Under the pieces are notes generated by a model. The model was not told the DNA's origin. It did no database searches and saw nothing but the letters and a program-made list of their open reading frames with translations. Of a stretch of DNA of 64,000 nt, positions 21,690 to 32,697 are shown piece by piece (within the stretch, counting starts at the first letter, position 1; each line of letters opens with the position of its first letter). Source of the stretch: Aselliscus stoliczkanus (Eukaryota > Chordata > Mammalia > Chiroptera > Hipposideridae); contig CM066732.1 of the NCBI GenBank assembly GCA_033961575.1, positions 50,497,001-50,561,000 of the forward strand, written 5' to 3'. Position numbers and translations under genes: made by a program.

Positions 21690-22085
21690 AGAATATATTA
21701 TTTTTATCAGTAAAATTAGAAACATAAGAGAAGTATGTATTGCACATCAATAAAAAGGAACAACCTGATGATACATACAATGACAGATGAATCTCAAATG
21801 CATTATGTTAAGGAAAAGAAGCTCAAAAAGCTACATACCGCATGATTTTATTTATGTGACCATCCTGAAAAAACAAGCTGGAGGGACATAAAATAGGGAG
21901 AGGCTTGTGTGCTGGCTATACAAGAGAACCGGAGAATGTTTTGGTCAATGCAACTGTCCTATATCTTGATCATGGTGGCAGTTTCCCAACTATATACATT
22001 TATCAAAATTTGGAGAACTTAATATTAAAAATGCTGAGTTTTTCTGTAGATAAATCATACTTTAAGATAAAAAACTAGTATAATC
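21690..22085 (+). mobile_element. L1 LINE 3' fragment
   Basis: Sense L1ME-type 3'-UTR: 'gaatctcaaatgcattatgttaaggaaaagaagctc', 'cgcatgattttatttatgtgac', 'ctatatcttgatcatggtggcagtttccc' and 'atacatttatcaaaatttggagaac'. Opposite orientation to the adjacent L1. Confidence 0.8.
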
Positions 22086-22429
22086 TGAATTTTGTTTAAA
22101 AAAATATTCTAGAAAGCCATACATAGACTTTCAGTGGTTCTTATATCTAGTGGTAGATACTGTGTGTTCTTTACTTTCTTTTTTTGATCTCCCTAAATTG
22201 AGTTGGTTCTCAACTTCACTTGAGAAACTTCACAGAAGTTTAAATTAATACCTAGCAGACCAGTGCTTCTAGACCTGCTCATGGCCCTGTGCTTTTGTTC
22301 TGGTTCTACAGACATGAGGAAGCTCTCTGGGGAGTGGTTATACTGTTTGAATCTTCCTATTTTAATTTTTAATTGTGCATACTGTAGCAGATAATAAGCA
22401 GTTGCCTTCTAATCTCACTTTCCTTCCTT

Positions 22430-22845
22430 CTTTATAACAGACCTCAATGGTGCAACCACTTCCCTATTCAAGGCCAGGTTCTTCAGGAACAATGATTGGT
22501 TTAAATGGGTCATGTGACACATTCAAGCCAATGAGATGGGAAAGCTTGCCTCTCTCTTACAAAGAACCATTAAAAGAAACAAGTCTTATTTGCTACCCAG
22601 AATGTTGATGTGAGTGAGGTCCAGAAGCAGCTATCTTTTGTCCAGGAGGGAGTCAACCTGAAGGCAAAGCCAGCATGCTGAAGAGAGCAGAGCTGAGAAA
22701 TAAAAAGAAAAGCCCTTGATGATGTTCAGTCATGGAATTAGCCAACCCAGCTTCCATGATCTGATATAAAGAATTGGTTTATCCTTTGCTCTGATTTCAG
22801 TTGGGATTTGCCTCTTACTTGCAGCTGAAGGTATCCTAACCCATA
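22430..22845 (+). mobile_element. old LTR-like interspersed repeat
   Basis: Contains 'aatgattggtttaaatgggtcatgtgacacattcaagccaatgagatggg', 'ggagggagtcaacctgaaggcaaagccagc', 'tgagaaataaaaag' and 'gatttgcctcttacttgcagctgaaggtatcctaa', a string of phrases typical of a class of mammalian LTRs. Family not assigned. Confidence 0.5.
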
Positions 22846-23099
22846 CACCTATTGTTGCTGTGTGTTTGGAATAGGGTGGCCGTGTTTTGTGACCCTATGC
22901 CACCATCTTAACTTTAAATCACCCTAATTCCTTGTGAACTTTTAGGGTAATTCAAGGTGATACTTTCAAGCTAAGAAATAACTCAAAATTAGCTTTAAGA
23001 TATTCACAGATACTTTAAGAATATTGCTTAATGAACTGATAAGAATATTGTTCAGTCAACATACTGATTTTGATTGGTAAATGGGAATTTCTGAAGTGT

Positions 23100-23340
23100 C
23101 CTCCATTCCAGCCATCACTTATTCAGTGCCTGTTAAATGCCAAACTGCACAATAGGATCTACAGGGGTTACTGAAGAAGGTAAAACAGGGCCTTTCTCCT
23201 TCAGGAATCCATTCAGGGAGATAAGACTTATACGAATAATATACAGTAGAATGATCTGTCCACATGAGGAAGACATCCAATGACTTATGTAGGGGGACAG
23301 AAAAAAGAACAGGCAGAGTTATGTAAACATTCTCAACACA
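23100..23340 (+). repeat. ancient mammalian interspersed repeat
   Basis: 'cacttattcagtgcctgttaaatgcc', 'gggcctttctccttcaggaatccattcagggagataag' follow the 'ttattgagcacctactatgtgcc ... ccctcatggagcttacagtc' consensus. Confidence 0.45.
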
Positions 23341-24415
23341 TGTTTATTTACATTGATCACTTGGTTCCCAAATCCTTTCTCTATTGATCAAGATGAAACC
23401 CCATCCTTGTCCATAGTCAAATGGTTTGAATACTGAAAGAAGGCCCAAGAGATTGTTGATGGTTTTCTCAATGTAATTAAATAAATTGCAGAATTATTTC
23501 CAACGAAACTCAACATCTCTAGTTAGCATGTCTGTGAATGCAAGGGAAGCAGTTATCAAATTTGAAGAAATTTTCCTTAGGGTGGTGTGTTCATTAAATG
23601 TGTAACTTTGTCAGAGCACCCCGCATGACAGATTTTTTTTACAGCCAAGTGGTGAGAAAAGTACCTTTAGAATAGTTACTCAGTGACAACATCTAATGTG
23701 AAAACTGCTCGTATTTTCAGATCTTTACACATTTCTCCGACTGATCACTGGTTCCGTAGGCTGCTGGAGATTTGTGTGAAGCGTGCCTGCAGGCTACATA
23801 TGTTAAAAGTTAACAGGAAAATGTGTACCAGAAGTCAAAATAAGATTCTCTTAGATCAGTTCTTCAGTGTGCCTGCTTATCGAGCCAGATAATTAGTGGT
23901 TTCTTGAATCTGAATATGAACCAGCAACCAAGTGTGTGCATGGACCCATTCTATGGTTGTTTGTGAAAATAAAAACCTGTATTCCTATGTTATTGACACT
24001 AATTGCAGAGCCATTTGATTCTTTTTTATTTTTATTTTTAGAAAATTATTCTCTTAAAACTAGAGTAGAAAAATAAATACTATATATGAAGCTGTACAAA
24101 AGATGAATGTTCACCTAATAAACAGACAAATGTATTTTAAGTCAAACGCCTTTATAACAAAGATGTCTAAACCAGTAGCATTCCTTACCACATCAGCAAA
24201 CAGACAATGGATGAAGCCTCCTCTCGCAGACCTGTGCAATGGAAGCCAGACTGTCAGCTGCTTCTCTAATCAATTACCTGTGTTTGCTCAGCAAATCCAA
24301 CGTGTAACTTCAGTGCTGTCACCAGGATGCCAAGACTGGAAGCAACTGGAGAGGAGGACTAATAAGGAAAATCAAGTCTGAAAACCCACACACACCAAGA
24401 GAGAGAGAAAATGAT
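23341..24415. other. unassigned AT-rich sequence
   Basis: No gene or confident repeat. The open frame 24103-24381 (92 codons, plus) has no recognisable domain. Confidence 0.3.
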
Positions 24416-24800
24416 TTCTTAAAGAACTGATCACCTGGCAGGAGTGGCAATTATTGTCATCATGTCAATGTGATCAATTTGAACATATCTTTCAAAATTA
24501 AAAGTGGGATCATCCTCTGTATCAGGAGTTCACTTCTCAATATGTATCCTAGAAAAATACATGTACACAAAAGCACCCACAAGATGTTCGTTGTGAGAGA
24601 CAAAATAATGGGGAACTATCAATAGTTCACTGCCTATCAACACAGGAATGGTTAAGTAAGCCATGACACATACACAACTGGTAAATATAATAAGGTGAAT
24701 CCGTGTTTGTTAACATGGGGTCTTCTTCAAGAGGCTGAGTGGGAAAAAAATAATTTCTGAGTACTATGTACAGCTGAACACTTATTAAATCAATAAATCA
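24416..24800 (+). mobile_element. L1-type LINE 3' fragment
   Basis: 'ggagttcacttctcaatatgtatcctagaaaaatacatgtacacaaaagcaccc', 'gatgttcgttgtgag', 'aatggggaactatcaatagttcactgcctatcaacacaggaatggttaagtaag' match the sense L1 region near the ORF2 3' end. Badly decayed. Confidence 0.7.
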
Positions 24801-24978
24801 TAAAACAAATCTATTTATTTTCCAGGGTCCAGTCTTTCTCTATATGCAAATCATCGAAGAGGACTTGGCAACACATCCCAAACTGGTTAACTATGACTGC
24901 TTCTGTGGAGGTAAGAAGGGGCCAGCATTGAAGACAAGGACTTTAAAGGTGCAATATATTTTTACTTATAAGGTTTTG

Positions 24979-25018
<40 letters not shown>

Positions 25019-25020
25019 TA
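24979..25020. repeat. (TA)n microsatellite
   Basis: Uninterrupted TA to 25010, then one C interruption. Confidence 0.97.
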
Positions 25021-26120
25021 TTAATATATCCTCTATTTTGATATATTACACACGTGCCTTATAAAATTAAAATAGATAAATGGGAAATAGTTCAGCTCTT
25101 TGTGATTCAAGTTTAAAACCATCCAATATATAGGTAGGAACCTCCACGTCCTTTGAGGTTCTACTTTCTTGAGCTTTTGTCCTGATTCTGACCCTTAGAA
25201 AGAGGAAACAGTGATCCAGTAAAAGCCTCTTCCCTCTCCCCTTTTCCTGCCCAAATAGGGGCAAAATCAAACTAGTCAGCAGAGATTAGGGTGGCCCCAT
25301 CGATCTGTTTCCTCTTTGGCTCTGAGCCGCCTCTGTGTTGTATCACACAACCCTTCCTCACTCTCTTCAAAGCTGATAAATCAACAATGGCTTCTTGAAG
25401 CATCCATTGATGTGTTGAGATGCAACAGAGATGCTGCACAAGCCAAGCTAGCAGAGAGTATCAAGGAATGTTGGATGGAGTACAGGTCTGTGGGCTGGAC
25501 TGGGAATTTCCCAGGCCCCCATGGGGAAGCTCGTCAATGAATTACAAATGCACCCGCAGCCATTTTTCTCCAGATGGTCCAGATAAGCTCAGGTGACATC
25601 TGGGGAGGGGGGGCGCAAGGTGGCTTCTTCAGAAAAGTTCCTGAGCAGCTCTCCACTGATCCCTAACAAAGCTCTGACTTGGGGCCAAGGATCTCCAGGC
25701 ATCTCTCAATGGGCCCAGCCAGCTGCCTGCCATGCGGACCCTTCTCCATCCTCAGTGAGTGCAGTTGCACCTCTGCCCTCCGGGCTTTGGACCCCTCAAC
25801 CTTATTCAAGAGGTTGTCCCAGGACAAAATCAGAATTCCTCAGAAAGCCTGCTGGACTGACTCCTGAAAGCAGGCTTGGGGGACATCAGGTGATGGATCC
25901 AGTCACGTGGGGAGTGACAGCATCAAGGGCTGCTCCTTAGATGGAGCCAAGAGCTGCAGCCTTTTCAAACAGGGGCACCTGATAAACCACCAAGTAATAA
26001 ATAGAGAGCTCTTCTGCCCTTCACAGCGGCAGTGGCACCACTGAACTGCTTTGGGGGACCCTCCCCCACTGAGAGGGAATCCAGAGAACATGCCCAGGTG
26101 AGGCAGGTCTGAGCAGCTTC
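25021..26120. other. unassigned sequence
   Basis: Becomes GC-richer after 25300. Open frames at 25316-25540 and 25593-25940 (plus) were examined. They have no domain and no convincing splice sites, so I do not call an exon. Confidence 0.3.
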
Positions 26121-26124
26121 ATTG

Positions 26125-26284
26125 TTTGTAATACATTTGTACTGTTATTATTGTTACTTATTTAGACATTATACATCTTCCCCCAATAGAATGTAAACAC
26201 CTTGGGAAGGGGACTGTTTGGGTGAACATTCTTTCATAGCTGGAACAGTGTCTGGTCATAGTAGGCACTCAACTGACATTGAAA
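26125..26284 (+). repeat. L2 LINE 3' end relic
   Basis: Clear L2 tail: 'cttcccccaatagaatgtaaacaccttgggaaggggactg', 'gctggaacagtgtctggtcatagtaggcactcaactgacattga'. Confidence 0.85.
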
Positions 26285-26350
26285 GAAGGAGGAGAGAGAA
26301 GAGAGAGAGGGAGGGAGGGAAGGAGGGAGGGAGGGAGGGAGGGAAGGAGA
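26285..26350. repeat. GGGA/GA-rich purine tract
   Basis: All-purine (GGGA)n-like tract directly after the L2 3' end. It likely expanded from the LINE tail. Confidence 0.93.
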
Positions 26351-26830
26351 GTCTTACAAGGAACTGCAATGTATAAAACACAGAGAAGTAGAATTTAATT
26401 AGTATATGCAAATTATATATTCAAATGTATAGCACTTACATAAATAAGAACAATAATATACCTTGATAAAAACCGAATATCAAAATCTGGGGTAATGGAA
26501 AAAAATAAATCACCTGATTTATTTTAAATTTTTGTTTTCATGGCAAAACAAGGAGATTCTCACAGACAAGCAAATAATGCTCATTTTGCCATCTCAGAAT
26601 CTTCATTTGATAGAAATGGCATTAAGACTTGTCCCAAGGTCTTCAGAGAAGTGATTTAACCTGGCAATATTAACTCATGAGCAGATAATTTTTTTTTTGA
26701 TTTTCACAATTTGGTTAACAAATGTCCAAAAGAATGTTTTCAGGTGCCCTGAAACCCCTCCAAGTAAACAGTCCGAACATCGCTAGGCTGGAGGGTCTCT
26801 ACAGGTCCCTCTCCTTTAATGGCTCTAAGT
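26351..26830. other. unassigned AT-rich sequence
   Basis: No gene or confident repeat. Confidence 0.3.
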
Positions 26831-26831
26831 C

Positions 26832-27145
26832 TGACTGTGCGTTTATTGAGCACATACTATGTGCCAGTCCCCAGAGATAAAGGTGATTATGACACAGAAG
26901 TCCTTTTTACATGGAGCATTTTTCAGAAGTTCCATTGTAAGCTATTTTCATATATTATTTTATTTCATTCCCAAAACAAACCTGTGATGCCCACACTATT
27001 ATTTCCTTGTTTTATACAACGAGTCCGAGGCTTAGAGAAGTTAAGGATTTTTTCCAAGGACAACCACTCGTAAGTGGCAATGCCGGGACTCAAACCCACA
27101 ACTGTTCGCTCTGGATTTCTTGCTCTTAACCATTTGGCAACATTT
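26832..27145 (-). repeat. MIR-type relic preceded by a 'ttattgagcac' repeat start
   Basis: The first 60 bases contain 'tttattgagcacatactatgtgccagtcc'. From about 26950 it is reverse-complement MIR: 'ttatttcattcccaaaacaaacctgtgatgcc', 'tgttttatacaacgagtccgaggcttagagaagttaag', 'ggcaatgccgggactcaaaccca', 'tgctcttaacca'. Confidence 0.75.
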
Positions 27146-27765
27146 TTGGAGTTTGTCCAAACCATGGTTCATACCAGAACTGGTCCTGACCACTTCCTCA
27201 GCCAGTAGGGGGATGGGGTGGCCCCAGCCATCCAAGGAGTGTGGTGACTTGACTCTGGCAGGCCCTTGTTCCTCTGGATTGCCCTGGTAATGCTTCTCTC
27301 ACACCAGCGCTGCAGCCAGCCCCACCCCTAGCTGCTGGCAGGGCTGGCAGGCCTCCTCGGCTGCGGGGAAGAAGAAAGCCTCCCATTCGCCGAGGCTGCG
27401 GCTTGGAGCATCCCTGGGATGAGAAGCATCTGTTGCTGCTTCCATTGTTCCAGCTGAGAGCATGCTAATTGTGCTCTCCAAAGTTGGACTGCAGGCGCTT
27501 GCCAGGGGGAAATTAGGGACCCTCTCCCAGCAGGCACACTGTCCTCTCCGCAGCTGTCAGCTGAATGGCCCCAGGAGGAACCGCGTTTTGGAAGGGAGGG
27601 GACACGGCATCTCTCAGGCACCCTGATCTGCAAGGAAGCATGGCACCCCCAGACAGAGAGCACCCCAAAAAACGCAGGCAGCCTGGCAGCAGCTCTTCTT
27701 GACCATTCCACCTGACTCGCGGCCTATGCAATGAGTTGGGGTCCTGTTAGATCATTCAAAGGCTC
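27146..27765. other. GC-rich unassigned sequence
   Basis: One of the GC-richer stretches of the window, with several overlapping minus-strand open frames between 27198 and 27731 (up to 127 codons). CpG is scarce for the GC content and no domain or exon structure is apparent. Confidence 0.3.
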
Positions 27766-27767
27766 AA

Positions 27768-28030
27768 ATGGAGGCAGCATGATGGAGAAAAAGTAGTAGA
27801 ACAGGCTTGGGGGTCAGAATAAGCTGAATTCAAATCCCAGCTTTGCCCATTGTTAGCCCTGACCTTTAGCAAATCACTGTCACTTATCTACCTTACATGG
27901 CAATGGGGCAGAGGACATAAGCCAATAAATAACTATCCAACACCTAGCAAGGTTTGGGTGGGTAGAGCAGGTGCTCAGTAAGGGTGATTTAGTGTTATTA
28001 TGACTACTACTGTTGTTATTATACCGCTCC
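27768..28030 (+). repeat. MIR SINE relic
   Basis: Near-complete MIR: 'gcagcatgatggagaaaaagtagtagaacaggcttgggggtcag', 'gaattcaaatcccagctttgccca', 'agcaaatcactgtcactta', then 'caggtgctcagtaagggtgatttagtgttattatgac'. Confidence 0.85.
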
Positions 28031-28424
28031 GTATTTGCTCACACGCATGGAGACAGCCCCCACACAGAAGGCATCCTAAGTAAGGAGGGGCGAGCAGTGA
28101 ACAGGGACAAAAGAATAACATCCTCCACATATATCCCCAAATATTTTAAGTCCTCTGCTACGTTCCGGCACTGTGCTGGCTGCTGATCAGCTAGCTGCCA
28201 ATAGGAGACCTGGCTATCCTAGGAGGTCCCATAGGACGGGCGTCCTGAACTGGGCTGGTGCTCAGACAGTGTTCTGAGAAAGTGCTGGCAGCTTTGGCAA
28301 ACTGGGAAGGCACTCAGTTGCAGCCCACACCATGGCTCCCAGGGCACCGTCTCTGCAGGAGCCCTGTTGGCTCTCGGAGCCTTGTGACAATGCAACAGGA
28401 AGAAACAGTCTGGGGGTGAGCCTT
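28031..28424. other. unassigned sequence
   Basis: No gene or confident repeat. Confidence 0.3.
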
Positions 28425-28548
28425 GCTCCGCTCTAGTCCTACACTTCCTGGCTGTGGGATTTGGGCAAGTCCCTCCTCCTTTCTTGCTCTCATTTATCTG
28501 TAGCATAAGGATGATACTTGCTATGTCACCTACAGCATTGTGATGCTA
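28425..28548 (+). repeat. MIR SINE relic
   Basis: 'tcctacacttcctggctgtgggatttgggcaagtccctcctcc', 'catttatctgtagcataaggatgatac' fit MIR core. Confidence 0.7.
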
Positions 28549-28710
28549 AAAGCAGACTGAACAAATTCCCTGTGAATGTCTTTGGGATCCCAACGAAAGG
28601 TTTTATCCGCCATTATCTTCATTTTCTTAAAGACCCTGATACATCAGTTCTTATCCAATTCTTGTGAGAATCCCTATTTTGAATTTATAAGATTACTAAG
28701 TTCCGGTTCC

Positions 28711-28711
<1 letters not shown>

Positions 28712-28749
<38 letters not shown>
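28712..28749. repeat. (CA)n microsatellite
   Basis: About 19 CA units with one early interruption. Confidence 0.96.
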
Positions 28750-28753
<4 letters not shown>

Positions 28754-28889
28754 TTTAACGAGCATCGCAATCATGTTTTTCCATCTAAGGCACAGAAAGA
28801 CAATGCGCGTGTGTTGTCTCTATGGGCGCCTTTCAAATCTGACCCCTAGATTTCCCAAGGTTAGGTTTCCAGGGCGTATACTCCAGGAG

Positions 28890-29440
28890 AGAAACAGATA
28901 AACGTAAATGCACAGCATCTACAAATTGACTGATGTCTGCTCACTTGTGGACTGTGCTGGGGTGTCTTTACAGTTCCCCCCTGCTGCCTTACCATGGGTC
29001 AGAGGGGAGCATGAGGCCTGGAGAGAAGAAGCCACAGATACTCAACAAATACTTCTTGAGCTAGTAACAGGGTGGAGAGCAAAAACAGAAAAATGTCACT
29101 TTACACATGGAACTTAATGCCTAGTAGAGAAAAGAGATATCATTCAAATATTCCCACAAATATATAATCTATAGTGAGTGCTATGAAGATAAAGTACAGG
29201 ATGTTAACGAAAGTGCAACTGGAGCCTTGATCAAATCTGACTCAGGAGCAGTAAGACTTGCCCAAGGGAGGGATATGAGGTCTGAGGGTGAATTAATGGT
29301 ATGAGGTCTGAAGATGAATTAATGAAGTGTAGTAGAACTGAGTTCCCGAGTGACGAGGACCCAAGCAGGAGGGAGGCATGGGCAGAGACCTGGAGAGAAT
29401 GGAGGGAGTGAGCAGCCATTGCTTCCCTCTGCGGGCTTGC
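28890..29440 (+). repeat. ancient mammalian interspersed repeat with internal 26-bp tandem duplication
   Basis: 'ggaacttaatgcctagtagagaaaagagatatcattcaaata', 'atagtgagtgctatgaagataaagtacaggatg' and 'gaggtctg' correspond to the middle of the 'ttattgagcacc' repeat. A 26-base unit at 29274-29299 is repeated at 29300-29325 with about three changes. Confidence 0.5.
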
Positions 29441-30439
29441 TGGACAGAGCAGTGGAGAGATTGGCAGGGACCTTGTCTGGAGCAGCAAAAGGGGTTAAAT
29501 AGCAAAGAAAGGAAAAACACCATTTAACCACAGTCAATGAAATTAGATAAAATTATCTGCTCGTCTTTATGAAAAGATCTAATGCTGCCTTCTACAATAA
29601 AGGCTCTATATGGCTTGTGAGATACAGTAAAACAAATGTTATATTGGGCTGCCAGGCGCTGTTAGAATAGCGTGTTTATATAAGCAGTCCCAGAGCTTCA
29701 AACATTGGGTTGTAAAGGCTGAGTCCCAGTGAGCGGCTTAGTGAAGAGAAACTCAAGTCCTTGCATCCCCCTGGGGCAAGGTCTCAGAAACCTTTATAGC
29801 TGTGTATCTTGTTGGGTGTTCTTCCTTAAACAGCCCCCCTGACAACACCTGGTGGGGCCCTGAACATGGAGTGATCGCTCTCTGGGTTTTTGCTCTCCAG
29901 CATGTTGGAAGGGAATTGGAAAGGACTGTCCTTACTTAAAAACAAAGTGAGGATAGTTCCTATGTAAAGAGTCACAGATTGGACTCTCCAGCTTCTGAAT
30001 AAAAGGCATCCAGCTGGCTGCAGGGAAGAAGAAAATGAGCTCAAGCAGGCTTGACCCGAAGAAATCAGGACATGGTTTGAAACAATGACTTCCTGTCCAA
30101 CAAAGGTGGTATAGCGTTGTCACCAGGAAGCCACTCCCAGCCACAACTCCCTCTGCCCACTTCCCTTCATCTAGACAGAGTCCTGGACTATCTTCAGTGG
30201 AATAGGAGCTGAAGTCATGGATGGCCCTTTCACAGTGAGGGACTTGAGAAGGAAGTGTACCTGCACCACCGCCCTTTTCCTTCTGCTGGCTTCTTGCAGG
30301 AGAGCAGAGTCACCTGGAAATCACATGTTACAGACGACAGAGCCACAATGTGGAAGGAGCCTGGGTCCTTGAGTCACCACTTGGAGGCGCACTAACTGCC
30401 AAACAGGAAGATACATTTTGGACATTGTGGGAGGGAAGA
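29441..30439. other. unassigned sequence
   Basis: No gene or confident repeat. Short minus-strand frames only. Confidence 0.3.
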
Positions 30440-30680
30440 ATAAACTTCTATTATGTTTAACTCATTATATTTTGGGGAACTTTTTTTAAAGAGCAGCTAG
30501 TATTATCCCAATTGAGTGACAACCAGCCTTAAGACTGGGGAGTAGTACCTCCTTTGTATATTCATTAATATGCAACAACGTGTCCACTGGAAATGACTAT
30601 AGAGTTTTTAATCAGTCTTTATGCAGTCTTAGAATCCTGCTTAACATTGCAATTGTTACCAAATAATTGAAGTTGGTACT
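30440..30680. promoter_or_regulatory. candidate conserved non-coding block
   Basis: Unique AT-rich text with 'tatattcattaatatgcaacaacg' (30556) and 'acattgcaattgttaccaaataattgaag' (30643). Judged by texture only. Confidence 0.18.
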
Positions 30681-30810
30681 CAGAATAATATCTGTTTGCT
30701 ATACCAGCATCACTATAAGCTTCTTGAATTAAAGGTTTAAATATCCATCACTCAGCACATTGCCAGTGTGTAGCAGCAACACAAAAATGTTTGTTAAATC
30801 TACAACCTTC
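30681..30810 (+). repeat. L2-like 3' end relic
   Basis: 'tataagcttcttgaattaaaggtttaaat', 'cagcacattgccagtgtgtagcagcaacacaaaaatgtttgttaaat' resembles the L2 tail. Confidence 0.5.
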
Positions 30811-32183
30811 CTTAGGCCAGACAGCTAAAACAAAAACAAACAAACAAACAAAAAATCAGGGAGCCATAGAGACAACAGAATAATTCAACTCAGGTATTTA
30901 AGGCTCCTGATTGACTTGGAGTAACCAGGATGGTAGGTCTGTATTCACTGATAACCTCTCACCTCTGTACTTTACCTTTCCTGCTCTCCTACATAGAAAA
31001 AAACAACCCAAATTTGCTCAGACCTGCTTGGAGATCCAATGTCAGAAAAGGTGAAAGGGGAAAGTCCCACTATTGTTGAGATGGGGTCTTGAATATCGTA
31101 GCTAACCAGGTTGTTGAACTGTAAAGTCCTACAAGCACATGTGCGAACAGCAATGATGACTGCCATGCCTTTCCTATGTGGGGCACCAAGTCTAAAGCAG
31201 GACACCCACATCCATAACCTCATTGCACTGTTGAATCCATTGAAGTAAAGAAAGCAGTGGGGAGTTTGCCCATTTAACAGCTGAAGAGAGACTCCTAGAA
31301 GGGAGAGAGAATCCTAGAAGCAATATGACTTTACAACATCACAAAATGTTAAAGACAAGCTCAGATCAAAAACCCAAGACAAAATTTCATCCATCTACCC
31401 ATCCATCCATTCAGCTAATATTCATTAAGTACTTACGTATCAAGCCCCATAGGCCCTGGGTCCTGCTTGTCACGTCTCATGCCACGCTCCCACAGTATAG
31501 ATGCATCTTTCTCCCTCACGCTTCGTGTTTTACAGAGGGTCGTTCTTTCCCTTCCACATTCTATCAGATAGTTACGGGCAACGTGGGAGGATTATCATAT
31601 GACAAGAAAGCATTGAACCCCCACTCTGAGAAATGTGCACAACCTGGAGTTTCACTGGGAGTAACAGAGAGATGGTCTAAATTCAAGAAAGGACAGTCTT
31701 TGATGGGTCCCTGAAGGCCTTAGCCTGGGCTGGAGATTTACAGTTGGAGAAATGCAGCTTTTTTGTTTCAGAGCTCGGCGTCATCAACCCTACAGTCCAG
31801 CTTTGTTGGCTGTAAGCCATCACAGCATCTGAGCTAAATATGGGGCAATCCCACACAGAACCAGCCTGCTTGGTCCCTTCCACGGACACTGGGACTCCGA
31901 GTCAGCCGCGCGCTTCCACCTGTGGGCATTCCCATCAAAGGAAGAAGTAAGGCATGGCAGGGCCTCCCATGACTTCAGTGGGGCAAGGATGACCTGTGGT
32001 GGCCATTCCTTCAACCCCTGCTAGACCTGCAGAAATGTCAAGTCCTTGACCTGTCTCTAGAGGGAAGTAGGAATTCTCCTGGAAGGAGCATGATGATGTC
32101 ATGAGGTGAAAATTAATTGTCACAGAGGAATAAGATTTTAGAGATCCTAAAGCACTAAACAGTTAAAAAAAGAAAAGTTCCAT
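30811..32183. other. unassigned sequence
   Basis: Includes an (AAAC)n run at about 30829-30851 and a short CCAT run near 31393-31411 before 'ttcattaagtacttacg', perhaps a repeat edge. The 129-codon plus frame 31325-31714 and the minus frames 31683-32123 show no domain. Confidence 0.3.
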
Positions 32184-32288
32184 GGGCTGGCCAAGTGGCG
32201 CGGTGGTTAAGCGCTGGCTTGGGACGCCAGCGGCCCCGATTCGGGTCCCACATATGAGGGCCAGTGACACTGCCCTCAAAAAAAATTT
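32184..32288 (+). mobile_element. short tRNA-derived SINE (type 3)
   Basis: Second copy of the 18723 family: 'gggctggccaagtggcgcggtggttaagcgctggcttgggacgccagcggcc', 'gggtcccacatatgagggccagtgacactgccctc', then A and T runs. The anticodon-arm hairpin is kept (ctggc, loop, gccag). Flanks share 'aaagttcc' (32173-32180 and 32296-32303), a probable target duplication. CpG-retaining head (five CpGs) suggests a fairly young insertion. Confidence 0.88.
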
Positions 32289-32309
32289 TTTTTTAAAGTT
32301 CCTGGAACA

Positions 32310-32697
32310 CTCTCTTTGGTAGTTCTCCAAGACTGCTCATCCAACCTCATTTCCCCCCTGCCCACAAGGTATAGTCCCCCCCACTCCTCATAAACACCCC
32401 AGTACACATCTGTGCTCCTGCTCCCCAACTCTGCACAAGCACTCTGAAATGGATCTTTCCCTCCTCTCGGTGTAAGCAAGCCCCACACATTCAAGATTGC
32501 GTGTGATCTCTTCTTTCGCCCCAGCTTTCTGTGGCCCAGGGAGAGAAGTCCACACCACAGCGTTCCTCATGTCTCCCACTGTTTCTGATTATTTTACGTG
32601 TGTTTACCCCATTGTTCCTCTGAGATTACGAGCTTTGCACAGAAAGGGTAATATACCTTGTACTCTTCGGAGTGTAAACTAAGCACTCGGTGTTTAA
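32310..32697 (+). repeat. L2 LINE 3' relic
   Basis: C/T-rich L2-type sequence: 'ctccaagactgctcatccaacctcatttcccccctgcccac' and a tail 'ttaccccattgttcctctgagattacgagctttgcacagaaagggtaatatacc'. Identification rests on overall order and tail. Confidence 0.5.

Noticed and set aside
25316..25940. Possible protein-coding exons
   Set aside because: Frames are open but carry no recognisable domain, and AG/GT boundaries in phase were not convincing.
27198..27731. CpG island or first exon
   Set aside because: GC-rich but CpG is scarce and the overlapping frames are inconsistent. No promoter elements seen.
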